Shown piece by piece: positions 10,871 through 23,105 of a DNA stretch of 64,000 nucleotides. The DNA is taken from NCBI RefSeq assembly GCF_024362695.1, contig NC_065422.1, forward strand, positions 11,717,534-11,781,533, read 5' to 3'. Position numbers and translations under genes: made by a program. The notes beneath the pieces are model-generated. The model was not told the DNA's origin. It ran no database searches and saw nothing but the letters and a program-made list of their open reading frames with translations. Origin of the DNA: Pectinophora gossypiella (Eukaryota; Arthropoda; Insecta; Lepidoptera; Gelechiidae). The number at the start of each line of letters is the position of its first letter. The stretch's first letter is position 1.

Positions 10871-11690
10871 TTTTTGTATACGGAAGTTGAATAAAAGTTG
10901 TCTAACGAATATGTCTATTCCTTTCTCTATCGAAGATAAAAGCGTGTGTCCCCGTAGCATTTACAAATTGTTAAAAATGTGCAGCCAAAAAAGGTTTGAC
11001 ACATTTTAGTATTTATCATGAAAAAATTAAACAACTTAAGAAACTCTAAAGGATAAAATAAAGATAAGTGGATTGAACATAAATTGTAAGATTCATTTAT
11101 TGAAACTAAAAACTTTTGAGAAGAGGCAGCGACAGGTTCTACGGCACTACGAATTTTTATGACGATGATATCCAAAACGAAGCCAATAATTCCAAATGAA
11201 ATAAATTTCGCATTCGGCTTCAGAGTGGCCGTCGGCCTAATCCACTGATTCATCCAAAACAAAGGCTTGTATTTATTTTATCGTCACAATCTAGTGACGA
11301 TTAAGCTCTTAAAACAAATTTATTCGTGAGGTTTTGTTTCGGCGCAATACATTGTTCATTTCGGCTAACCGGGCAACAATATCGGGCCGAACAATCGCGA
11401 ACAAATAGCGCAATTTGTCTTGTTTTTTGCGTGCCGCGCTGCCACACTTTGCGCACACACTGGCGCATAGTTTATACAACAAATTTGATATACATTTTAT
11501 TCACATTTTCAGCTTACCTGCCTATCCAGCACGAGCCGAAAGCAATAATTTTCGAATTTGTTTTCGAACCAATGATTTTCGAATTTGATTTGGATCCAAA
11601 ATAATTATCATGTACCTACCTCAGCTGTAAATGAAATACACACACACACACATACCCGAGAATTGTATTTTCGGAGGCATGTGATCATGT
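10871..11690. other. Gene-free; unassigned open frame and CA microsatellite
   Basis: A 92-codon plus-strand frame (11326-11604) and a 111-codon minus-strand frame (10927-11262) are present. Neither is recognised. A short (CA)n run lies at about 11638-11651. Confidence 0.35.
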
Positions 11691-11815
11691 AATGGGTTGG
11701 AAGGTCGTGACAAGCAGTCGTGACTTCTATGAAAACTGGATATGTCAAATCTTCAGATTAGGTAAGCGGACCCTGCGAAAAACGGGATAACGCTAGGGAT
11801 ATGGTGATTTGGATT
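11691..11815 (+). repeat. 'GCGGGTTGGAAGG' retroelement 3' end
   Basis: GGGTTGGAAGGTCGTGAC, TGTCAAATCTTCAG, AGGTAAGCGGACCCTG and ACGGGATAACGCTAGGG are collinear with 60160-60290. Confidence 0.7.
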
Positions 11816-11944
11816 GTAGGCCTTAAACGGATATGATAAAAAATCATGGTGGCAGATTAGATTTATTGGTGACATTTGTAGCCACATTTGAGATCACAAT
11901 CTGAATACGATGGTGTATGGTGGTGTTATCTCCTATTTCTCAAA

Positions 11945-12030
11945 AGGTTGCCTGGAAGAGATTGCTACTTGGCAATAACGCCGCCCATTGTATGCAATAA
12001 AGTATTTGTTATGTTATGTTGTGTTAATGA
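11945..12030 (+). repeat. 'GTGCAATAAAGTAT' retroelement 3' end
   Basis: TGCCTGGAAGAGATTGCTAC, CCGCCCATTGTATG and CAATAAAGTATTTGTTATG match 416-545 and 58265-58330. Confidence 0.6.
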
Positions 12031-12394
12031 ACTAGTCGTATAATTTACATCGTTTACTAAACATAAAACCTGTATGTCCATATCCGAAACGATAGCGCAG
12101 GACACAACAGAAAAAAGTCCTTTGATTGTCGCAGTGTCATGAATATGCATCGATATGTATCAAAGGTTTGTACGTCCACACTCGTTTGAAAGCTTGGTGG
12201 ATTTGGACAGGTGCGTGCGAGGTTGATGTGTGAAACCTGACATGTTGCAGGTTAGTTATTTATTAAGTACCTTATATTCGCGCTCTCCTGTATTGTGTGG
12301 GCCAGCAGCCAATTTAAATTGCTTGGTGCTTGTTAAAGTGTTGCTGGTCTTGTGAAATATAGTGTGGATGGCACGTCGACAATCACTGCCAAGG

Positions 12395-12470
12395 TTACTA
12401 GGTGAGAGCCGTCAGCGCTCCCCATTTCTCCGGCCAAGTACAATAAGTCACGTCAAATAAAAACATTGCG
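12395..12470 (+). repeat. 'CAATAAGTCACGTC' retroelement, deleted 3' end
   Basis: GTGAGAGCC..CAGCGCTCCCCATTT and CCGGCCAAGTACAATAAGTC are present. Compared with 10738-10870 the internal block from TAGTTA to AATCTA is missing, a clean deletion of about 30 bp. Confidence 0.65.
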
Positions 12471-13480
12471 ACAATATAGTTTTTTTACTTATTCGAATTG
12501 GAATACGTACAAAAAGTCGATTTGAGTACGCTGTACACAGACATCGATAAAATTCTAAACTATAAAGAATAACCTTTTCAACGTGCACTTTTCCACGGGT
12601 CAAATCGATAACACTCACACTCATCTGCGATGTCTAAGCGGATAACTTTCATGCATCGCTTTGCAAATATCAAAGAGAACAATAACACCCATGCACTTGA
12701 TATTTAAAGTGTGAACGATATTCCGTTTCCATTCAAGAGTCCGTCGTCAGAATATTAAAGTTCTAGCTCTTTCGCTGAAATTGTTTATCCCGATATATAT
12801 TTCATGGCTCAATTTCCCGTTGCAGCAACTCAACGATCGTACATCATTCCGTTTTGACATGCGAACAAAATATCGTTCTTAGACGAAGCTTGTGGCTTCG
12901 CGGTTGTATTCGAAGGAATTTCCAGCGGGAACCATTTTGAATAGTTTTCAGTAATGTCAATCATACTGATGATATGAACATGCTGTCGGTAGATGGATGG
13001 CGTTTGATCCGTCAGAGCAATGTGAGCTTCAATGTTTTTTACTTATTTTGAATAGTAGTTACATTCAAGTATTTTTCGATAGACTTCTTAATTTTAGTCT
13101 AATTAGTTTTACACCATACCACATCTTTTTTGTATTTCTGTTTTTTACTTTATTTAAGAACTTTTTAATGATGTAAATAGATTCATGCTACAATTGGGAT
13201 GTTTACTGTATGAGCATATCTGGATGGATATTGTCAGAGACAAGCGCCATCTAGCGAAAACGGGATGTAACCTTTTTTATCATAAAACAAAAGAAAAACA
13301 ATAAAAAACAAAATATAGTAACAAGAACGACGCCGTTTCATTTTCCCGCTCCTTATATTTAATTTATTTTATACAACCATAATATATTCATATTATTTAC
13401 CTATTTGTTCAGATATTAATCAAATATAGGTGTATTAAAAATATTATATATATTTTTTTTATATATCATTATATTAAGTA
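12471..13480. other. Gene-free, nothing recognised
   Basis: This is AT-rich DNA without long frames and without a repeat shared in the window. Confidence 0.45.
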
Positions 13481-13545
13481 TGATATGTATTATGCTATGG
13501 GTCGTTACCTGAAATAAAGATTTTATTATTATTATTTGTATATCG
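13481..13545 (+). repeat. Retroelement tail with TTATTATT run
   Basis: CCTGAAATAAAGATTTTATT followed by ATTATTATT looks like a polyadenylation signal followed by a simple tail of a non-LTR element. No body is recognised. Confidence 0.35.
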
Positions 13546-14975
13546 TTTCCATATCTCGGGCCTATGGAGACGCCATCTGAAGCATACCTAAGATAAGACA
13601 CGTTAATAATAATAACAATGTAGCTTCTTCTAGCGCATAAGTTTATATCCGCACTTTCTTCATACCTAGTACCTAAATCGCCACACTGATGTACCCTATT
13701 CAGTTGATGAGGGAAAGCCTGTACCTAGGATGTAGGTTGTGCTTATTTTTATTACGTATTATATCTAGGCAATAACTCAGGCTCAACCTTTTCTAAAGCC
13801 CTTTGAACGTGGCAATTTATTTCAACGTAGATTTGTTCTGGAGAATAATTGTAAAATGCCTTGTAAAAATTAATTATTCTAAAGCGATATTAAATTGGAG
13901 AAATTAAAGAAATGGCGGCTCCCATTGTAAGTCGGCTCGTTGTTTCAAATAACAAATAGCTTAACTTTTGTTCCGTAATCTGTGCATCTATCAACTTGCC
14001 CACTAATTGTTCTGCATTAAAACACAATTAGAAAAACTCTTCGAATTACATGAACGCTTGTTAGCTAAGATTATTTGGTTCTAGAATGTGCAATGTTGCA
14101 CAAAAAGTAAACATCTATTCATTAAGAGATTAGAATAGCTGTCTTATTACTGCCAGAAAAGGTTATGTCTTTATACCCTCGAAACATTCCAACGGCTGGG
14201 TGGATTTGGATGAATAAAGTGTCTACGTTTTCTTTGCAGAAATAAACAATGACCGCTGAATTATTCAAAATGGCGATAAAATATAATTTTGCACCATAAG
14301 GTGTAGTTTATCAGTGGATAAGTCTTTCAAATTGAAGATCTATCTATTTCATAGATCTAGATATTTCATAGACCATTTTACAGTCAGAGGATTCATTCAA
14401 ATATTACACAACTTCTAATTTTCATAGATATCTATAGGCTACATCAAAACAGTAGTAAAAGATTGCAACTAAGAATAAAACTCTAGTTTAAATAAAAGTC
14501 AAAATAATCATAATTAAACACAACATAAATTCGTAAATAAAAAATAAATTAATTTGAAAATTCTGATGACGCCTTCAAAATAATTATTTTCATGCAGTGT
14601 GCTGGCATCCGAATTTTTCAAATTAACAAAACATAAATCGACCTTCTCTGTTCTGCGATAGTGATTATGATTCCTTAAAAGGTTGACGATTCTACAAGGA
14701 AAAGTTAATCTAAACGGGCCTTATCGTTAAAATCGATCACTTCCAGACAACGTTCGATACATTCTACTTTCTATGTTCTTTAATCCTAGAGCAGTTGTCT
14801 CATCCAGAACATTCGTAAATCTGTTACCTTCCCATCCGTTTAGGTTCGCGGTTTCTTTCGTCTAATTAAAATGCCCGGGTAACGCAAATTGCCAGCATTA
14901 TGGTTTCATCAGCCCGTTATATCCGTCTTAATAGCTGACCGAAGAAGGGGAGTTATATTTTAGTCCCTCCTTGGA
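13546..14975. other. Gene-free, nothing recognised
   Basis: There is a local direct repeat of ATTTCATAGA at about 14345-14380. No coding signal is seen. Confidence 0.45.
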
Positions 14976-14978
14976 CAA

Positions 14979-15215
14979 CCTCCATGGTCTTATAGTTGGG
15001 GCATTAGGTTCACAATCTGAAGGTCCTGAGTTCGAAACCTAGTCAAACAAAACAAAAATACTGTTTAAGGTGTTAGTTCAGTTAGGTAAGGTTAGGTTAG
15101 TAAATAAAATGCTAAAATCACCTGATAGACTGAAAAATAAGAGAATTCTACTAGCATTAAGACTCACACGACTTGGAAAAGTCTAGGTTTGATTCCCGGT
15201 GGGAACAAGTGAAAC
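14979..15215 (+). repeat. Two decayed tRNA-like SINE heads
   Basis: TCCATGGTCTTATAGTTGGG (A-box-like) and TCCTGAGTTCGAAACCTAG (B-box-like) lie 30-40 bases apart at 14979-15045, as in a tRNA-derived SINE head. A second B-box-like AGGTTTGATTCCCGGTGGG occurs at about 15185-15204. It is not a functional tRNA because acceptor-stem pairing is not evident. Confidence 0.45.
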
Positions 15216-15977
15216 CATTTTTTAGACTGTCTAGTTTGTTTAAAATATAGCACACTAAAATCTTCAACTTCATTTTTACAAAAATAAGCACAATTCCGTG
15301 CTTCGAAAAGTTTGTTTGCCCGTTGTTTCTAGCTGCTACTTACCGAAATAAGCACGTAGTCGTTACACGTGGCCATTGAAAGTTCAATCTAGTCATCAAC
15401 CTTACAATCCACACGAAAGAATAGAGTCCCTGAGGTAAGATGCTTTCAACGTAAAATGCTCAGAGCATTACAGTCATGGGAATAAGTAGATCGATTTGAC
15501 TGGTACTTTGTTATGCTTGAAATATTAATCACACTTCCTTTCTGAGGATTGACTTATTTAGAAGGTTTGTTAACCTTTATTTTTATTTATTTTCATTAAA
15601 TCCTAAATCTAAGTATATCGTGTGAATGAAGCCGTGTTGAACAGAGGTTTGTTTCGACACCCATTCGTCGCATTAAAACAGAAAAAAGACAAAAAACATT
15701 AGAGGAATTACATGCATGGGTTTATATACAAAGAAGCTTAATATAATTATAATAATCCACATCTACACTCTGATACACACAGAGCGCACTAAGGTAAATA
15801 CCTACTAGTTCTACATAAGCGGGTTGATTGCAGTCAATCAATAATATCTGTCAGTTTTAAATCTCAAAGATAATGTTTTATGTAGATGTTTAGGGGGTTG
15901 CAATTCTTATAAAATGTTTACCAAGTAGGTATAGATGCCAATCAATGCGCCCATACACAATACTTTTGATAATATAA
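15216..15977. other. Gene-free, nothing recognised
   Basis: No shared repeat and no long frame. Confidence 0.45.
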
Positions 15978-16342
15978 TGGTGCTGATTTCAGTACACACC
16001 ATCTAATTTTATTTCAAGTCATACATTTCCTAATCCGCCGAAAAGGAAAGGGACGGGAAATCGACAGGCATATTTATGGAACACATGTCAATTTTAGGCA
16101 GAAGTTTAAAAACCGTTCCAAAATTTTATATTGCCCAATAACTCGACAGAATTAAATTGACAGCATACGTCAAACGGATTACAAATGAGCTAGATACCTA
16201 TTTTACGTATTCGCCCGGGTTATTCGTTGATTTTAAAATTAACAGTTGTCAATCACTCGTTCCTTTCCTTTTCTGCGGATAAGAATATGACAAATATAGC
16301 TTAAAATAAAACTAGGAGGTGTCTGCAGGAATCGGGGCCAAT
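15978..16342. mobile_element. Long-TIR MITE, copy 2
   Basis: Both ends match those of 105-415: left end GGTGCTGATTTC..CATCTAATTTTATTT and GAAAAGGAAAGGGACGGG, right end CGTTCCTTTCCTTTTC..CAGGAATCGGGGCC. The centre is about 55 bp longer, with an extra stretch around 16150-16230. Arms within this copy have drifted more than in copy 1. Confidence 0.75.
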
Positions 16343-17153
16343 ATGTTCATGATTAGATATTTATGTAAGTATGAAAATTTCCCACAGGACTCACTTAACA
16401 TCGAATGAATTTTGTAGTTATCTTTCAATGTTTTGGAGGAAAAAGCTCATCCATTACCCAAACTACTACGACTACAATTCAGTTTATTAGTCTTAATGAA
16501 ACACCACTAACATTTTTATACTAACCAGAAATCAGAATCATTTATTCAAAAAAATTATCATGGATAAACTTATTTAAGGTCAATAATAGTCAACTTTTTA
16601 TACCTATACTTACACTTAGGATTTTCAGCAATTTGTATCGTTCAAGGTTGTATTTTAAACTAAACTAAAACTCGACTTTGAACAGCTTTAAAATAAGCGC
16701 TGTAAGTCTATGATGTATCGACTTATGACCCCGGAAACTGCTTAAAGTATGTTCTACATACTTTCGTATCCAAACTACTTACAAACTTACGGAACTATAC
16801 TTACAAATTTTCAAATAAACTTTATAAAGCCTAAGATCTCGTTTATTAAGCCCCTCCCCCCGTAATCCCCGTTTGTCCGATAAAGTAGTGGATGTTATCA
16901 AAGTAAGTATCAGCAAATTTACAAAAATTAAAGAAGCCAGCGGGGAAATTCACTGGTTATCAATCAAACGAGCGTAATGTAGCTTCTGCGTGAAAACTTT
17001 TATAAAACGCCATATGTTTGAATTTACCGCGTGGCGCGCCTCTCAAAACCCGAGTCTTTATAAACCGGGTCTTAAACTAATTCACACTGCAAGTTTCGGC
17101 GTAATCTTAAACCCTCTTAGCATCTTTTAATCGCGTCGTTTTGGTGTGTAAGG
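16343..17153. other. Gene-free, nothing recognised
   Basis: AT-rich, with a short C-run at about 16855. No coding signal. Confidence 0.45.
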
Positions 17154-17435
17154 GTGAAATATTGTACGTCTCCTCGATCTAATAGCTCCCTAAGTACGGT
17201 CTTCTTCAATCTTCAAAGGCATATTAATGTCATATCGCGAGAACCCTCGAAAGGCCCCAAGTATCGACCTACAATGCCTATTGGAGCATGTGAATGTGTT
17301 GGGACTTGGGACCAAGATTGTGTTGTAAGAGGTGTTATGCTTTGTAAAGGCGCGGCTATCAGAGGTGGTTTTGGTAACGAAAAGGGTAGCATACATTTTT
17401 GCACGAGGATTTTCTGCGAATGGAAAATGTATTAG
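17154..17435 (+). other. Open frame of 93 codons, no known product
   Basis: The frame begins at ATG 17154, and minus-strand frames of 63-68 codons overlap it. It has a Cys/Gly-rich middle (ACECVGTWDQDCVVRG) but no domain I recognise, and no splice context is evident. It could be chance or a remnant. Confidence 0.2.
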
Positions 17436-20339
17436 TGAAAAGTCATGCTGAATTGTATAAATTATAAAAGCTTTGTTGTTTGATTTGATAGTTATTATAC
17501 TATTTGAATCTTCAAAAAGAAACTAATACATTTTGAAAAATGAAAATCTGCTACAGCAGTTTTCGAACCCAAGATTACAGAATCGTAGGGCTAACTACTT
17601 AAAACTTATAACTATTTAAAAATTCTTAGAACCACATAAAACTTCTTTAAAACCACTTAAACTACTACTACGTAGTATTATTTCTTGTTCTATGCTACTA
17701 CATCACCTTACACTGTCTTTCTCTCTCACACACACACAGACACACTAGTTAGATAATAATAGAAGAGCGGATGTTCCTATCACAAGCAAATCTTTGCTTA
17801 AAGGGAGCCTCCGTGCCCCTGATAATGTAACAAAAACTAAGATAAAGAATAAACAAATTTTATTTAGTTATTTAATAAACTCGTATAATTTCCTCAAGAC
17901 TTTTGGGGAATAATTTCCGCGTCCGAAACGGAAAATATTTTGGGGAATATTTCACAAAAATAATATCCTGATGTTAAATGATCTCCATGATCGAGTTTCC
18001 TCTAATCCTGCTTTGGAAAACTTAAATGAATATTGGAAATATGATATTCATTTTGAATAAAGAACTCAATCCTAAGTTCGAAAAAGTTAGGAGTTTTCGA
18101 GTTTTCCCAAAATTTTTTTTGCTTTTTTTCCTCCGCTAACCAGCATCCGTCAAACGTCGTGGCCAGGTATTTACCCCACCTCCGATGTGATTGTGAACTC
18201 TTTGGTGGGTGGAACTTTCAGTCATTTCTCACAATGACAGCCTTCTCTTATAAATCCACGTCGCAGGCACAGTTAGACGCCGTATGATTTATTTACTTGG
18301 ACTTTTTTCTGAACGTGCCAAAGGTCGTGATATGAATACGGATTGTGGTGGGGTCCAATATTTTTTTGTTACGCAATTTGTTGTTGTAGATTGAGTTGTC
18401 GGATTCAAAAGCGTTCCGAGTGAAATTGGCATGGGTGAAAAAAAACCTTTATGGTTTTTTTTATGAAGTGAAAAGAGTTTTGATGTTTTTACCATCGTAG
18501 ATAATGGAAAAATAGATGTGTCCCCTACACATTAATATTCAATATTTTATTTTTTGGCTCAACTGTGATGAGCCACGTATCGACGAAAAAACAAATAACC
18601 TACTTACGATTCTTTTATATTATTTTTCATATACCTAAGGTCCTTGCGCCGTATTGCTACCGAATCGTTATAAATTGAAACTATAATGATTTTTCTACAT
18701 AAAAATCTTTAAAATAATAAATATAATTTTATGAAGAATCTAACCATGCCAAATATTTTCACAAATTAGTAGGTTTAGGATATTGCGAGAAAAATTTGAT
18801 GCAGTTTTGAAAATAGGAAGTGTGAGTTTTCGCTCATGATACTTATTAGGAGCCAGCCCATATACGGTGCTAAAGTACCTAACTTGTATATGAAATAATG
18901 CATCAACAACTTTATGAAGATAACGAACAATGAACGATTTTGAACAAGATACTTACCTACCAACAATTTAAATTTTCCTGTTGCCCTCGACAATATTGTT
19001 CAAATTGTAAAAGATGTTTTAAATAATGTTTGCTGTCGTTTTTATTTCTACCATTATAATTTTAATTTCTAAGACGCTCTTTGCTGTTTTTTTTTCAGAA
19101 TATTAATTTCATTTACAAGTCTCAAGAGGTGGTCTAGACATTCCGTCTTCAAGTTCAGACTCACTCAAGACTAAGACAATTGTAAACACAGGCTTACCTC
19201 AAGCTTGTGCAAACACCTGTTAATTTGTCATGTCAAATGTTTGTCTAACTGAGGTATGGACCTCACAATTTATGCACTGTTGTCGAATGCACTCACGTCT
19301 TCACGGTATTACCTTTCTCTATATGGAGAATAATAATATGGAACGATGTTCTACAGATTTATCAGTCACATATCGCGTGTCCGACTTTGCCAGTAACATC
19401 CATCTGATACTTATCCGTTTCGTTAATCTTTTTTCATTCAGAACCTCTCAAACTCAACAGTTGTAATCATTAATTTAATCAAGTCAATTCCAAATTATAC
19501 GAAATTAACAATTTGTTGCAAATACAAATAAAACTCCTCAAGGTATTTACTCGAAATTATAGACATTTATTTTGCATTAATTACTTGGCTTGCATTCCAC
19601 AGCTAAAATAATACAGCGACTCACATTATAATTTTCCCAGTTTGTTTTGATGCAAAATAATGTCTGTAAACAAGTAACATTATAGAGGTATTTCGCGGAA
19701 GTGAAATAATGGTACTTCCTTAAATAAGCTAGCAACTGATCGTTTTTGTGTCGGTATTTATTATACCTGTTCAGAGCAAGAACAGTAGATGGAAAAAATA
19801 AAAACTTTTAGCAATATCCAATGGATCGACGTACATTTTTCCCTTTTTGATAATACTTAATGAATTTGTAAAGAAAAAATATCTTTAAGTGAAATTACCG
19901 CTGGCTGTAACAAAATGTAATATATGTGTTTTTTTAAGTGCCAAAATTATCATCTAACATTAGTAATTTGTATTTATAGATGATTTTTAAATGGTTTAAA
20001 ATTAAGTGTAAACGTTGTTTTTTTTGCTTACAGGTATGCCCCTAGTTAGTGTGTTTAATTGTTAAGTGTATTTTGCTATCATAATATAATGGTAAAGAAA
20101 TAAAATTCTTTGTTTACAGAGCAACACATGACCTTATTTTATACTGGCCAAAACCCATATTAACCTTACAAAACGACATATTTGTATACAAAAGTCGTTT
20201 AGAAATGGTAAAAAGCCTGTTGTGAAAATTTCTCCCCACAATCAATCCTAGAAATTTATGATCCATAAAAAATATCACAAAAGTTTGTAAAACTACGAAA
20301 ATTTTATAAAAAACAACCACAAGTATGGTCTTATGTCTT
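17436..20339. other. Gene-free, nothing recognised
   Basis: There is a (CA)n patch at about 17725-17745 and many short chance frames. I found no repeat shared with the rest of the window. Confidence 0.45.
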
Positions 20340-20808
20340 ATCTAGATCCAGCTACAAAACCTTTGAGATATTAAAATTAAAATTGGAGGTTTAAAATCAA
20401 CAAAGACATATTTACGTTTATTGGTAGACCATTTTACTAGATGCGCATTTATTTTAACATTTAAAGCACAAAATGCAGATGATTTCATAAAGCTGGTTAA
20501 AAACAGACACAGAAGGCGCAGACATTGGAATGCTTTTGACAGATCAATACCCAGGGAACAATTGCAAAGAATTCAAGAAATTCTTGAGTGAAAAGCAGAT
20601 ACCAATAAACGCGCGCGCGCGTGTATTAGCTTAAGTTGTATAAGTTGTTACTAACATTAGAATATAAGTTGTTTGTTACTAACATATATGGATACTGTCC
20701 GAATTAAATAATTTGAATTTGAATTTGAATTTGAATAATATTTACAGCAGTAAATGCACCATTCTTAAATGAATTGAATGAGAGGCAAAATCAAACTATA
20801 TTGTCATA
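20340..20808 (+). pseudogene. LTR-retrotransposon integrase core, interrupted
   Basis: Three pieces translate into a DDE integrase core. Piece 1 (20385-20510) contains LLVDHFTR, with the first Asp codon at 20427-20429, then QNADDFIKLV. A frameshift near 20505-20515 separates it from piece 2, which has IGMLLTDQYPG with the second Asp at 20542-20544. Piece 3 (20738-20808) has FTAVNAPF and LNER with the catalytic Glu at 20780-20782. Leaving out the insertion 20608-20737, the second Asp and the Glu are 34-35 residues apart, the classic integrase spacing. The fragment suits a Ty3/gypsy-like element; BEL/Pao is the alternative. KPFEI in another frame at about 20356-20370 suggests a further upstream shift. 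No LTRs, protease or reverse transcriptase are visible nearby. Confidence 0.75.
20608..20737 (+). mobile_element. Short retroelement tail inserted in integrase
   Basis: This 130-bp block begins with a (GC)n run (ACGCGCGCGCGCGTG) and ends in GAATTTGAATTTGAATTTG, the tail of the family at 54985-55325. AATA occurs on both sides (20604-20607 and 20737-20740), consistent with a short target duplication. It splits the integrase between its second Asp and its Glu. Confidence 0.6.
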
Positions 20809-21409
20809 CCAAAGTTAAATACTTACTAATTTCTTTAAATTTATTTCTAAGTGACGTCTTGGGTCGTAATTTGTAAGTCACCATTTGCAGAATAAAAATG
20901 CTGTTGACATCTGCAGAATGACCCCACAGCAAGATATCGTACGACATTAGGCTGTGGAAGTAGGCAAAATAAATCGCGCGATTTTCTTGGCCCTCTGTTT
21001 AGTATAAAAGCAATTTCTACATGGATATTCTAATTAGATGTCTTCAACATTATTCAGCAGATTATTTTACCTTCTATAGATACAGACTTAACAGCAGAAA
21101 AGGTGTGAAGAAAAATCAGTGTATTAGTGACACAGTCACTATGTAAAAGAGAGGCGGTGAGCTTTGAAATGGGTCGACATAGGAATCTAATCTCAAAATG
21201 GAATCCGCTACGTCATTCGTATGTGAGACTTGCACATCTTTGTCAGGCTACTCCTACACAATATCCTGAATGTTGCATCTTTATGCGCATAAAAAAGAAT
21301 GCAGAGACAATGACTGGTAATAGATTAACGAAACAGATTATTATACAGCGTAGGTATGTGCATAAACGGTAGAGCCGGTTGAGGAAGGCATTCAGCATAT
21401 TTTAAAGAG
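20809..21409. other. Gene-free after integrase remnant
   Basis: An 81-codon frame at 21127-21372 is not recognised. The integrase homology stops near 20808, and I see no continuation. Confidence 0.4.
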
Positions 21410-21560
21410 AGGCCTATGCCTTTGGTCTGGTCTGGACTGCTTCTGGTCGCCTGGAAGGAATTGTTGCAGAGCAATACCGCCGCAATCTAATCCTAATCTT
21501 AATCAATCTTTCCTGTGTATGGTTTTAAATTTTTTCGTGTCTGTATGTGCAATAAAGAAT
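21410..21560 (+). repeat. 'GTGCAATAAAGTAT'-like retroelement 3' end
   Basis: CTGGAAGGAATTGTTGCAGA, GCAATACCGCCGCAATC and TATGTGCAATAAAGAATCAT are a diverged version of 416-545. Confidence 0.45.
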
Positions 21561-22464
21561 CATCATCAATTTAAGAGCCGCGCTCGTGTCGGTGTAGCAT
21601 TCTCCATGCTACTTTTTAAAATAAAGAATAAAGAATATTTGATTTGATTTGTTTTTGAAAGGCTAGGTCAAGTGTAGGTATTTTAAACTTTAAGAGTGAA
21701 AGTAGTGTTAGCATATGACTCCTCAGTTTCATCTTAAATGTTCTGCCGATCCCGATTAAGATTACAAACGTGACTTTTTGTTTGTGCGTATGCGTATGTA
21801 ATATTACGTATGCAAGCACGTGTTCAAAACCTCCCAAAACGTATTTATTTGGTCGACTCCAATTTTCGTAAGCATAAAAGTTGCGTTAACAGGTTTTTAA
21901 TATTCAAAACGTTGACAACGAAACATAATACGAACGGAGCTTAGGTACCTACTGAATATTTTACTTTGACTTGATGTTTGCCTATCATAAGGGCTGGATC
22001 TAGATGAGCCCCAAGGGCGATGATCTTTTGCTGAAGTTTAAGGTAGCCATTTTAGTTTTGGCAGCGAAATGCTAGTTAAGTTTTAATGTACCTCACACCT
22101 ATTACCCAACGGGCAAGCAAAGTTGAATTTCGATTTGCTTTTACTGTACTAAACGATTTTATAAGTTATATTAACTCTAGGCATTCGTTTAGGATGTGCG
22201 ATATTACGCTATATTATTTTGATATAAATATTTTGCAATTCGAAATCGTAACTGAAATAACAGTTTATAACACGGGCTCGGAATTGCAAAGTAAGTATAC
22301 TAATTAATTATATATTTCTTTAGCTTTTATGTGCCTATCTTCGTTGTGAAATTTAAGATATTTCATTCTCGAATATTTCGAATTATAAGTGTCACGATCA
22401 TTTGATGTATCACAATTAATTTCCAGATTTGTAATTTTGAGATTACGTTCAATTCAATAGAAAC
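21561..22464. other. Gene-free, nothing recognised
   Basis: Only short chance frames are present. Confidence 0.45.
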
Positions 22465-22565
22465 AGATCTAACAGAAAGCTCGGTGAGGCGTGGGTACTT
22501 AGTTTATCTTGCGATGGATGGTACCTCTGATTACTCTAATTGTGATATAGTCATTATGTTCAATT
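22465..22565 (+). repeat. 'AACAGAAAGCTCGGTGAGG' SINE body
   Basis: The order TAACAGAAAGCTCGGTGAGG, GTGGGTACTTAG, ATCTTGCGATGGATGG, then GTACCTCTGATTAC and TGATATAGTC is the same as in the copies at 31905-32093 and, inverted, 39835-40024. Confidence 0.65.
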
Positions 22566-22631
22566 CAATTCAATGGTGATTCATGTTCGAAGCTTACGCT
22601 TAATTATGCGGGTTTATGGTTCGTTACAAAA

Positions 22632-22661
22632 AGGAAGTAAAATACTCTTATTTTACTTCCT
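22632..22661. repeat. Perfect 13-bp stem, 4-base loop
   Basis: AGGAAGTAAAATA at 22632-22644 is the exact inverse of 22649-22661, around the loop CTCT. Its role is unknown. It could be a relic of a fold-back event. Confidence 0.7.
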
Positions 22662-22969
22662 CCAACCTGATTTGGGGCCTGTTTATTTCGAAATCTGAGG
22701 GAGTATCAATGGAGCTCGTACCAGGAATATTAAAATATTGCTGGAAATTTCCCATTACTTTACATATTATATTGTATATTTTTTGAGGCAGTTAAAATTG
22801 AACACAATATTGAATTCGGATATTTTGTAATTATTAGAGTTTTATTCTCAAAGTAGAGAAGAAAGTTTTGCATTTTGCAAGTGTTTCGAATTGAATAATT
22901 TAAAGTTGATCTATATCGAACGGGGTTTGTCATTCAATCTAAAGTGATAAGGTGTAAATTATAAAAGAA

Positions 22970-23105
22970 TGGCTACCCGTCCACATACCACCACCAACCA
23001 GCGCTGCAGCAACCAGGTGGAGTATGTTCCATACCTCCTCCGGTTGATTGAAGCTTACCTGAATCTGGAGAGAGCCTGTGCCTGCAGCAGAGCAGTGGGA
23101 CGTAA
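22970..23105 (+). repeat. LINE 3' fragment, 'CAGCAGTGGGACGTA' family
   Basis: CTCCTCCGGTTGATTGA..GCCTGTGCCTGC..GAGCAGTGGGACGTA is the inverse of the block at 48040-48120 and parallel to 50320-50400. Confidence 0.55.
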
